This document shows, piece after piece, positions 1 through 9,865 of a stretch of 27,331 bases of DNA (positions are counted from its first letter, which is position 1; the number at the start of each line of letters is the position of its first letter). Origin of the DNA: CADEFQ01 sp035433705 (GTDB lineage: Bacteria; Pseudomonadota; Gammaproteobacteria; Steroidobacterales; Steroidobacteraceae); NCBI GenBank assembly GCA_035433705.1, contig DAORVK010000038.1, forward strand, positions 1 to 27,331, read 5' to 3'. The position numbers were made by a program, and so were the translations under genes. The notes under the pieces were generated by a model that saw only the letters and a program-made list of their open reading frames with translations, did not search any database and was not told the origin of the DNA.

Positions 1-32
1 GAAGGGGCTGCGCTGAAGAGCGCGGCCCCTTC
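1..32 (-). terminator. Strong GC-rich hairpin at window edge, probable terminator
   Basis: Bases 1-14 pair with 19-32 around a 4-base loop (15-18), with a single G-T wobble in an otherwise perfect 14-bp stem. On the minus strand the hairpin begins 2 bases after the stop codon of the small ORF at 35-145. It could also terminate a plus-strand gene ending left of the window. The plus-strand side has no clear T-tract, and the minus-strand side runs off the window, so rho-independence cannot be confirmed. Confidence 0.45.
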
Positions 33-34
33 CG

Positions 35-145
35 TTATGGGCACTGACGCACAGGCGCCACCAGGAGCGGTCCTGCGATCAGGGTCACGGCAGCGCCGAG
101 GGCTGCAATGCCGAGCTTCATTGGTTTCACGATCTTCTCCATCAT
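35..145 (-). CDS. Possible 36-residue small membrane peptide
   Basis: A short minus-strand ORF starts with two adjacent ATG codons (145 and 142) and ends in TAA at 35-37. The peptide has a basic N-terminus (MMEKIVKPMK), a hydrophobic stretch of about 20 residues rich in Ala, Leu, Gly and Val, and a short tail ending RQCP. This looks like a single-pass membrane peptide or a signal anchor. The stop codon lies 2 bases from a strong hairpin, which supports a real transcript end. No good ribosome binding site is visible upstream of the ATG, and I do not recognise the family. It could be a chance ORF. It diverges from pccB. Confidence 0.3.
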   Translation of the reverse strand: MMEKIVKPMKLGIAALGAAVTLIAGPLLVAPVRQCP

Positions 146-242
146 TGGACGCTTGCAGGCACAATACAGCAGGCGAGCGGGCCCCGTACGCTGCGCGACC
201 TGTCAGAGAGATCCATCAAACGACCCCGGGAACCGAAGACCA

Positions 243-1775
243 GTGCACGACATCATCCAGCAGCTCGAAGAGAAGCGCGCCAAGGCCCGCCTCGGCGGCG
301 GCGAGAAACGCATCGCCGCACAGCACGCCAAGGGCAAGCTCACCGCGCGCGAGCGCGTCGAGCTGTTGCTCGACGAGGGCTCGTTTGAAGAATGGGACAT
401 GTTCGTCGAGCACCGCTGCGCAGATTTCGGCATGGCGGACAACAGGATCCCCGGAGACGGCGTGGTCACGGGCTACGGGGTGATCAACGGCCGACTCGTC
501 TTCGTCTTCAGCCAGGATTTCACCGTCTTCGGCGGGGCGCTCAGCGAAGCGCACGCCGAGAAGATCTGCAAGGTCATGGATCAGGCCATGAAGGTGGGCG
601 CACCCGTCATCGGCCTGAACGACTCCGGCGGGGCGCGCATTCAGGAAGGCGTGGCCTCCCTCGGCGGTTATGCCGAGGTCTTTCAGCGCAATGTCAGCGC
701 CTCGGGCGTGATCCCGCAGATCAGCCTCATCATGGGCCCCTGCGCCGGGGGCGCGGTCTACAGCCCGGCCATGACCGACTTCATCTTCATGGTGAAGGAC
801 AGCTCCTACATGTTCGTCACCGGCCCCGAGGTCGTGAAGACCGTCACGCACGAGGAAGTGACCGCGGAGGATCTCGGTGGCGCGCTCTCGCACACCACCC
901 GCAGCGGCGTGGCCGATCTCGCCATCGAGAACGACGTCGATGCGCTGCTCATGGCACGGCGGCTCTTCAACTACCTGCCGCTGAACAACCGCGAGAAGCC
1001 GCCCGTGCGCCACTCGGGCGATCCGGCCGACCGCATCGAAATGTCGCTCGACACACTCGTGCCCGACAACCCGAACAAGCCGTACGACATCAAGGAACTC
1101 ATCGTCAAGACAGTGGACGATGGCGACTTCTTCGAGCTGCAGCCGGAGTACGCGAAGAACATCGTCATCGGCTTCGGCCGCATGGACGGGCACACCGTGG
1201 GCTTCGTCGCCAACCAGCCGCTGGTGCTGGCCGGCTGTCTCGATATCAAGAGCAGCATCAAGGCGGCGCGCTTCGTGCGTTTCTGCGACGCCTTCAGCAT
1301 CCCGCTCGTCACCTTCGTCGACGTGCCCGGTTTCATGCCCGGCACGGCCCAGGAGTACGGCGGCATCATCAGGCACGGCGCGAAGCTGCTCTATGCCTAC
1401 GCGGAGTGCACGGTGCCCAAGGTCACGGTCATCACCCGCAAGGCCTATGGCGGCGCGTACGACGTCATGTCCTCGAAGCATCTGCGCGGCGACGTGAACC
1501 TCGCCTGGCCGAACGCCGAGATCGCGGTGATGGGCCCGAAGGGAGCGGTCGAGATCATCTTCCGCGAAGAAAAAGGCGACCCTGCCAGGATCGCCGCGCG
1601 CGAGGCCGAGTACCGGGCGAAGTTCGCCAATCCCTTCGTCGCCGGCGCCCGCGGCTATATCGACGACGTCATCCAGCCGCACGAGACACGCCGGCGCATC
1701 TGCCGCTCGCTCGTGATGCTGCGCGACAAGAAGATCGACGAGCCGTGGCGCAAGCACGGCAACATCCCACTGTAG
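243..1775 (+). CDS. pccB: Propionyl-CoA carboxylase beta subunit (carboxyltransferase)
   Basis: This is the carboxyltransferase subunit of a biotin-dependent acyl-CoA carboxylase. It moves CO2 from carboxybiotin to propionyl-CoA (possibly also acetyl-CoA), giving methylmalonyl-CoA in the cytoplasm. I chose GTG 243 because family similarity begins at HDIIQQLEEKRAKARLGGG, giving 510 residues, the usual PccB length. The open frame extends upstream to 108, but that stretch has no family character. The ribosome binding site (GAAG, 5 bases before GTG) is weak. Both carboxyltransferase half-domains are visible. The N half has GGARIQEGVASL and MGPCAGGAVYSPAM; the C half has VDVPGFMPGTAQEYGGIIRHG and RKAYGGAYDVMSSKHLRGD. 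pccA follows after 13 bases, so the two are very likely cotranscribed. Substrate choice between propionyl- and acetyl-CoA is judged from overall resemblance only. Confidence 0.93.
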   Translation: MHDIIQQLEEKRAKARLGGGEKRIAAQHAKGKLTARERVELLLDEGSFEEWDMFVEHRCADFGMADNRIPGDGVVTGYGVINGRLVFVFSQDFTVFGGALSEAHAEKICKVMDQAMKVGAPVIGLNDSGGARIQEGVASLGGYAEVFQRNVSASGVIPQISLIMGPCAGGAVYSPAMTDFIFMVKDSSYMFVTGPEVVKTVTHEEVTAEDLGGALSHTTRSGVADLAIENDVDALLMARRLFNYLPLNNREKPPVRHSGDPADRIEMSLDTLVPDNPNKPYDIKELIVKTVDDGDFFELQPEYAKNIVIGFGRMDGHTVGFVANQPLVLAGCLDIKSSIKAARFVRFCDAFSIPLVTFVDVPGFMPGTAQEYGGIIRHGAKLLYAYAECTVPKVTVITRKAYGGAYDVMSSKHLRGDVNLAWPNAEIAVMGPKGAVEIIFREEKGDPARIAAREAEYRAKFANPFVAGARGYIDDVIQPHETRRRICRSLVMLRDKKIDEPWRKHGNIPL

Positions 1776-1788
1776 AGAACCCCCGCCC

Positions 1789-3789
1789 GTGTTCAAGAAG
1801 ATCCTCATTGCCAACCGCGGCGAGATCGCCTGCCGCGTCATCAGGACCGCGCGCCGCATGGGCATCGCCACGGTTGCCGTTTACTCCGAGGCCGACCGCG
1901 ACGCCCGCCATGTGGAACTCGCCGACGAAGCGGTGCTCATAGGTCCTGCGCCGAGTCGCGAGAGCTATCTCGTCATGGACCGGATCATCGAGGCCAGCAA
2001 GACGACCGGCGCGGAGGCGCTGCACCCGGGCTACGGCTTTCTCTCCGAGAACGAGCAGTTTGCGCGGCGCGTCGAGGAGGAAGGCATCGTCTTCATCGGC
2101 CCGAAGCACGGGTCAATCGCGGCGATGGGTGACAAGATCTCCTCGAAAGCGCTCGCCGCGAAGGCGCAGGTGAGCACCATACCCGGGCACAATGCGCCAA
2201 TCGAATCGCCCGATGAGGCCGTGAAGATCGCGCGCCGCATCGGCTACCCCGTCATGATCAAGGCGAGCGCGGGCGGCGGCGGCAAGGGCCTGCGCGTCGC
2301 CTACGGAGACAAGGAGGCCTTCGAGGGCTTCACCTCGTGTCGCAACGAAGCGCGCGCAAGTTTCGGCGATGATCGCGTCTTCATCGAGAAATTCATCGAG
2401 GAGCCGCGGCACATCGAGATCCAGGTTCTCGGCGATGCCCACGGCAACTGCGTCTACCTCTGGGAGCGCGAGTGCTCGATCCAGCGCCGCCACCAGAAGG
2501 TGATCGAGGAGGCGCCGAGTCCCTTTCTCGACGATGCGACGCGCGAGGCAATGGGCCGGCAGGCCGTGGCGCTCGCGCGCGCAGTCGACTACCAGTCGGC
2601 CGGAACGGTCGAATTCGTGGTCGGTCGTGACCGCAGTTTCTACTTCCTCGAGATGAACACGCGACTGCAGGTCGAGCACCCCGTCACCGAGTGCATCACG
2701 GGGCTTGATCTGGTGGAACAGATGATCCGGGTGGCGGCGGGCGAGAAGCTCCCCTTCACGCAGGCAGACATCCGGCGTCAGGGCTGGGCGATCGAGTGCC
2801 GCATCAATGCCGAAGACCCCTTGCGCAACTTCCTGCCCTCGACGGGACGGCTGGTGAAGTTCCGGCCACCTCCCGAGGGTGGCGGCGTGCGCGTCGACAC
2901 CGGCGTCGGGGAAGGCGGCGAGATTCCGCTGTACTACGACTCGATGATCGCCAAGCTCATCGTGCACGGCCAGGACCGCAACCAGGCGATCGCGAAGATG
3001 CGCGAGGCCCTGAACGCCTTCGTGATTCGCGGTATCTCGAGCAACGTTTCCTTCCAGGCCGCGCTGCTTGCGCACCCGCGCTTCGTCTCGGGCCAGTTCA
3101 ACACCGGCTTCATCGCCGAGGAATACCCACAGGGCTTCCCGGGTGCCACAGTGCCGCGCCAGGATCCCGATTTCCCGCTGGTCCTGCTGGCAGCCGCGCA
3201 CCGCCGGTTGCGCGAGCGCGCCGCCACCATCAGCGGCCAGCTCCCGGGCCACGAACTGCGGATCCGCGAGGACTTCGTGATCGTGCAGACAGACCGTGAG
3301 GGGCAGCGCGAACACACACCCGTCTCGGTGACCTCGAGCGGCCCCGAGGTGCTGGTATCGATCGGCGGTCGCAGCCGGCGCATCACGCTGAGCGGCACAC
3401 TGCGGGACCTCGTGATCCGCGGCGAGCTCGACAGCCGGCCCTTCTGCGCGCAGCTCGAGCGCATCGGTCTCGACTATCGCATCGCGCACGACGGCACGAC
3501 GATCGTGGCGCGCGTACTGTCGCCGCGCGCCGCGCAGCTGCTGGCACTGATGCCGGTGAAGGCTCCGCCGGATCTGTCGCAGTTCCTGCTCTCGCCCATG
3601 CCGGGTCTGCTGGTCGAGGTTGCCGTGCAGCCCGGGCAGCGGGTGATCGCCGGCGAGAAGCTTGCGGTGATCGAGGCGATGAAGATGGAGAACATCCTCG
3701 TCGCCGCGCGGGACGGCGTGGTCGCCGAGGTGACCGCGAAGAAGGGCGACAGCCTCGCCGTGGATCAGGTCATCATCCGGTTCCAGTGA
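1789..3789 (+). CDS. pccA: Propionyl/acetyl-CoA carboxylase alpha subunit (biotin carboxylase plus biotin carrier)
   Basis: This subunit carboxylates its own biotin with ATP and bicarbonate and hands the carboxyl group to the PccB-type partner just upstream. It starts at GTG 1789 with FKKILIANRGEIACRVIRTA, the classic biotin-carboxylase N-terminus, and is 666 residues long, normal for PccA. The biotin-carboxylase domain covers about residues 1-445, with the glycine-rich ATP-grasp loop KASAGGGGKGLR and the motif EMNTRLQVEHPVTE. A middle linker (BT-type) region follows. A biotinyl domain lies at about 595-665, with EAMKMEN and the biotinylated lysine at 632. Its stop codon abuts a decayed hipA gene on the opposite strand. 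Confidence 0.94.
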   Translation: MFKKILIANRGEIACRVIRTARRMGIATVAVYSEADRDARHVELADEAVLIGPAPSRESYLVMDRIIEASKTTGAEALHPGYGFLSENEQFARRVEEEGIVFIGPKHGSIAAMGDKISSKALAAKAQVSTIPGHNAPIESPDEAVKIARRIGYPVMIKASAGGGGKGLRVAYGDKEAFEGFTSCRNEARASFGDDRVFIEKFIEEPRHIEIQVLGDAHGNCVYLWERECSIQRRHQKVIEEAPSPFLDDATREAMGRQAVALARAVDYQSAGTVEFVVGRDRSFYFLEMNTRLQVEHPVTECITGLDLVEQMIRVAAGEKLPFTQADIRRQGWAIECRINAEDPLRNFLPSTGRLVKFRPPPEGGGVRVDTGVGEGGEIPLYYDSMIAKLIVHGQDRNQAIAKMREALNAFVIRGISSNVSFQAALLAHPRFVSGQFNTGFIAEEYPQGFPGATVPRQDPDFPLVLLAAAHRRLRERAATISGQLPGHELRIREDFVIVQTDREGQREHTPVSVTSSGPEVLVSIGGRSRRITLSGTLRDLVIRGELDSRPFCAQLERIGLDYRIAHDGTTIVARVLSPRAAQLLALMPVKAPPDLSQFLLSPMPGLLVEVAVQPGQRVIAGEKLAVIEAMKMENILVAARDGVVAEVTAKKGDSLAVDQVIIRFQ

Positions 3790-4431
3790 CTCATCCGGGT
3801 CGTCGCTCGCCTCATCGAACCGCAGCGCGTGATGACGCCTGGCAGGATTTGGATTCAGATCAAACGCCGGTGCCAGCCGCCAACCCGTTGTCTCCCGCAG
3901 GAAGCCGTGGTTGCGCAGGTGATCGTCCGTGTTTCCAACCAGCGCATTGAACAGTACGCGCCGCAGGAGCTGCGCAAGATCCGTCTCCACCGCTCCGCGC
4001 GCCCCGTGGTTCTGGATGAATTCGGCGATTTCGGGATAACTCCCGCCCTCGCCGTCGTGCCGCTCGAGCAGCGTCATGGCGGAAACGAAGAAACGGCGAC
4101 CGCGCGGCGTGCGGTCAAACCGTTGTGAACAGAATGTACGGTACCGATGATTGAACCGCGCCAGCCGGGGCGTCGGGACCTCGATCTGGCAGGCGATCGC
4201 CAGCTGTTGCACCACGTGCTCCCATGCGCCCACATCGTGGCATTCATCGTGGACTCCGAGCAGATAGGCGTCGCGGCTCGCCAGCCACTCGGGCGAATAG
4301 ACGAATGAGAGCGCGCTTTACGAGCGCGAGCGCCGGTGAAACAACCGGCCGACTTTCTTGAGCGGTCCGAGTTCAGGGGCGTTCAGGTACACATCGACGC
4401 CATCTGCGGCTTCTTGTACCCGGCGCACCAC
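3790..4431 (-). pseudogene. hipA: Decayed HipA-type Ser/Thr kinase toxin
   Basis: The remnant begins at GTG 4431, 2 bases after the hipB stop. It reads in one frame through an N-terminal HipA-like segment, an in-frame TAA at 4318-4320, then SALSFVYSPEWLASRDAYLL, which is the usual HipA FxY-x2-WL region. It then jumps to a segment (VGAWEHVVQQLA) that in intact family members lies more than 100 residues further on, so an internal block including the ATP-binding region has been deleted. The C-terminal catalytic core signature NTDDHLRNHGFL and the metal-binding region PAFDLNPNP remain. Recognisable homology stops around the pccA stop codon, so the C-terminal tail is also lost. The frame stays open antisense into pccA, but that part has no HipA character. 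The kinase cannot be functional. Confidence 0.8.
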
Positions 4432-4433
4432 GA

Positions 4434-4742
4434 TCAGATCTCGCCCCGCCCGGCTGGGTCGAGCGCAAGGTCCTGGAGCCTTCGGCCGAGTCGATCCTCA
4501 CCGGCGAGAAGATCGAGGTCGCCGTCGAGCCCGAGCACGCTCAGCACCTGCTGAAACGTGCCGAGACTCACCGCCGGATCGCCCTTCTCCGCACGATGGA
4601 GGGTGTCGCGTGAGATTCCCGCGCGCTCCGCCATCAGTACCGTGGAAATCTTCCGGCGCTTGCGGGCAAGACGGAGCCGTTCGCCGAGAGCGGCAAGCTG
4701 GCGACGGCTGGCAGGAAAGGGCATCCGGACCGTTCGCGACAT
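4434..4742 (-). CDS. hipB: HipB-like XRE-family antitoxin/repressor
   Basis: A small DNA-binding protein of about 102 residues with one helix-turn-helix domain (LGERLRLARKRRKISTVLMAERAGISRDTLHRAEKG). In HipBA systems this protein neutralises the kinase toxin and represses the operon. I prefer ATG 4742 over ATG 4763. The upstream start would put the first codons inside the left arm of the operator palindrome and has no ribosome binding site, whereas 4742 has GGA about 6 bases upstream. The gene is intact although its partner hipA directly downstream is broken. It may therefore persist as an orphan repressor. The C-terminus (GEDRLGRRLQDLALDPAGRGEI) is acidic/basic and unremarkable. Confidence 0.8.
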   Translation of the reverse strand: MSRTVRMPFPASRRQLAALGERLRLARKRRKISTVLMAERAGISRDTLHRAEKGDPAVSLGTFQQVLSVLGLDGDLDLLAGEDRLGRRLQDLALDPAGRGEI

Positions 4743-4744
4743 AG

Positions 4745-4793
4745 TGTCCGATATCGTCGACATATGCGGTTATTTTGTCGATGATATCGGACA
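4745..4793. promoter_or_regulatory. Inverted-repeat operator upstream of hipB
   Basis: Two 18-bp arms, 4745-4762 and 4776-4793, are reverse complements with one mismatch, separated by 13 bases. Each arm contains the self-complementary core GATATC. The element sits immediately upstream of the preferred hipB start, where HipB-type proteins bind to repress their own operon. Binding by this HipB is inferred from position. Confidence 0.7.
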
Positions 4794-4954
4794 TATTCGT
4801 CGCCAATCCCGCTCTCACTGAACGCTTTGACATCGTCATCGTCGACCCCGGGATGGCGCCGACACGATGAACCCGAACCACGGAACGACATGCCCCATCG
4901 CGGCTTCCCGGTACCCCACGAATCGTGATGTGTCCGGAATGGACCAAGAGAAGT

Positions 4955-5031
4955 TGGCGCGCCCGGAGAGATTCGAACTCCCGACCACCTGGTTCGTAGC
5001 CAGGTACTCTATCCAGCTGAGCTACGGGCGC
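4955..5031 (-). tRNA. tRNA-Arg (anticodon ACG)
   Basis: The 77-base minus-strand sequence folds as a full cloverleaf. The acceptor stem is GCGCCCG with CGGGCGC, followed by discriminator G and encoded CCA. The D arm is GCTC...GAGT. The anticodon stem is CCTGG/CCAGG around loop CTACGAA, giving anticodon ACG, which reads CGU/CGC/CGA after A34-to-inosine editing. The T arm is GGGAG-TTCGAAT-CTCTC with a T-A/G mismatch typical of the class. The broken hipBA locus begins about 160 bases beyond its 3' end. Confidence 0.96.
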
Positions 5032-5056
5032 GCAGAAACTTGTAGCAATTTCAAGC

Positions 5057-5080
5057 GGATGGCCGGCCGACGGGCCATCC
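5057..5080 (-). terminator. Hairpin between RND operon and tRNA-Arg
   Basis: A perfect 8-bp stem (5057-5064 with 5073-5080, GGATGGCC/GGCCATCC) around an 8-base GC-rich loop lies about 90 bases after the stop of the RND pump gene. On the minus strand it is followed by GCTTGAAATTGC, not a clean T-run. It could be a weak terminator for the efflux operon or a processing signal in the tRNA leader. Confidence 0.35.
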
Positions 5081-5169
5081 TCGCGAGGCGCGCGAGAATA
5101 CAGGAACCGCGCCGTGGCGCCAAGCGGGCACCGTCCGGGCACCGCCCGTCGGGAGAGTTTCCGCCGAAA

Positions 5170-8417
<3,248 letters not shown>

Positions 8418-8421
<4 letters not shown>

Positions 8422-9503
8422 GGCGCCGTCTGCTTCTTGTAGGCAATGCCGGCGGCGATCGGGTCGGTCGCGACCCGCTCGCCATCGACGAGACCTGCGA
8501 GCACCGGGACGCTGCCGTCGGCGGTCGGGCTGCCGACGCGCAGGTAGCGAAAGTCGATGCGGTCCTTGTCACCGGTCACGTAGACAGCAGTCACTTCGCC
8601 GCGCCGGACCAGAGCATTCGCCGGCACGAGCAACCGCGGCTCGGTGCCGCTGACGAAGGCGACCTTGACGAGAGTACCGGGGAAAGCCGCGTGCTCACCA
8701 GGCGGCAGCGTCACGAGCACCCGGAAGGTATGGGTGACGGGATCGGCGCTGGGCGGGATACGCAGTTCGGCCGCATCCACCGAGCTGCCATCCGGCAGGA
8801 TCACGCGGGCACGGCGGTGCTTGCGCAGCGGCTCGACATGCCGCTGGGGAATCTCCGCGATGACACGCAGGTGCTCGAGCGACAGACCCGTCATGATGGG
8901 CCGGCCGACGGTCACTGCCTCGCCGACCCGCACATGTCGCGCGACCACAATGCCGGAGTACGGGGCACGGATCACCGTATAGCCGAGACCCTCGCGGGCT
9001 TCCGTGCGCGCGGCCTGCGCCGCTTCGGCGCGCGCGCGCGCCGAAGCGAGGTCGGCAGCGGCCTTGTCGAAGCGGGCCTTGGCGACCAGCTTGCGCTCGT
9101 ACACATCCTTGATGCGGTCGAACTCGAGTTGCGCTTCGGCGAGGCGCGCGCGCGCCTCTGTCACGGCCGCGTCGGTCGCTTCGGTACGCGCGCGCTGCTC
9201 GCTGCCGGTGAAGCGCGCGATGACGGCACCCTTCTCGACATAGTCGCCGACATCGAACGGCAGCTCGACGACGCGCCCGCTCGTCTGCGCGGCGACGGTC
9301 GCCTGATTGACCGCCTCCACGACACCGTCGAAGGCAGTCTCGCGCGGCACTTGCGCCAGCTTCACGGCGACTACCTCGAGGCCCGCGCCGGCGCCCGCGG
9401 CTGCACCCACAACCGGGCCGTCACCGCCCGAGCAGGCGACGAGCGCCGCCGCAAGCGCGGCGACCCAGAAGCGCGCGAGCAGCGGCGGGCTGTGCAACTT
9501 CAC
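8418..9503 (-). CDS. RND efflux periplasmic adaptor lipoprotein (MFP/HlyD type)
   Basis: This is the membrane-fusion protein that bridges the RND pump and the outer-membrane channel. I chose GTG 9503. It gives a short basic start (VKLHSPPLLARFW), a hydrophobic stretch and the lipobox LVAC followed by SGGDG, so the mature protein is probably lipid-anchored at that Cys. Length is then 361 residues, typical for the family. The upstream open frame to 9716 overlaps the DUF2892 gene and looks non-coding. The order is the usual one: N-terminal lipoyl half (VEAVNQATVAAQTSGRVVEL), an Ala/Arg-rich alpha-helical hairpin (about 95-160), second lipoyl half (YTVIRAPYSGIVV), then beta-barrel and membrane-proximal parts. 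The start lies 5 bases after the DUF2892 stop, so coupling is likely. Confidence 0.9.
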
Positions 9504-9508
9504 GAGCT

Positions 9509-9766
9509 TCAGCGCCGATCGCCGGCCGCGCAGAACGCTGCGCCCGGCGCAACCCCCAGCTTGCGGAGAATCACCGCGAGCGGGCACAGACCGGTGAATG
9601 AAGCCTGCAACAGGTTTGCACCGACGAAGGCGGTGACCCAGAGCCAGTTCGGGCTGTGCAGCTGCGACAGGCCGAGCGAGAGGAGCACAAAAAGCCCCGC
9701 CATGCGAAAGACCCATTGATCGACGGTCGCGCCGTGAGTCGTGGTGGTATGCGTGGTCGTTGTCAT
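9509..9766 (-). CDS. DUF2892 (YgaP-membrane-domain-like) inner-membrane protein
   Basis: A protein of 85 residues with two hydrophobic segments (about 20-38 and 42-62) and the DUF2892 hallmark ASFTGLCPLAVILRKLG, including the conserved GLCP cysteine. In E. coli YgaP and related proteins this membrane domain is fused to or encoded beside rhodanese sulfurtransferases and SqrR/BigR/YgaV-type repressors, so it marks sulfide/persulfide metabolism (family knowledge). Here the rhodanese domain is absent. ATG 9766 is chosen because GAGGAGG lies just upstream; the longer GTG 9784 start would place that ribosome binding site inside the gene. The N-terminus is an unusual Thr/His run (MTTTTHTTTTHG). It is the first gene of the efflux operon, followed by the adaptor. 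Confidence 0.85.
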   Translation of the reverse strand: MTTTTHTTTTHGATVDQWVFRMAGLFVLLSLGLSQLHSPNWLWVTAFVGANLLQASFTGLCPLAVILRKLGVAPGAAFCAAGDRR

Positions 9767-9790
9767 GATTGCCTCCTCAGTCACGCTACG

Positions 9791-9829
9791 AATTAGCTGA
9801 TTCTAATTTACCTATTTCTAATATACAAT
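9791..9829. promoter_or_regulatory. Divergent promoter with ATTAG-N6-CTAAT operator (efflux block)
   Basis: This AT-rich island lies in GC-rich DNA between DUF2892 (minus) and the haem-TolC gene (plus). On the minus strand a sigma-70-like promoter is readable: -35 TTGTAT (9828-9823), 17-base spacer, -10 TAGAAT (9805-9800). On the plus strand TACAAT at 9824-9829 is a -10 candidate with only a weak -35. The palindrome ATTAG-CTGATT-CTAAT at 9792-9807 covers the minus-strand -10. A further CTAAT half-site lies at 9818-9822. The same palindrome with the same 6-base spacer occurs at 14065-14080 beside the ArsR-family repressor gene, the likely controller. Confidence 0.75.
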
Positions 9830-9865
9830 CCCCCGCCGCGGGGAACCGCTGTGGAGGGGATCATC

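Noticed and set aside
108..242. An N-terminal extension of pccB to ATG 108
   Set aside because: The 45 extra residues do not resemble the family, and GTG 243 gives the normal 510-residue length.
216..1871. A 551-codon open frame antisense to pccB
   Set aside because: Composition is that of a GC-rich antisense shadow (Arg, Asp, His, Val rich), with no domain signature, while pccB on the other strand is unambiguous.
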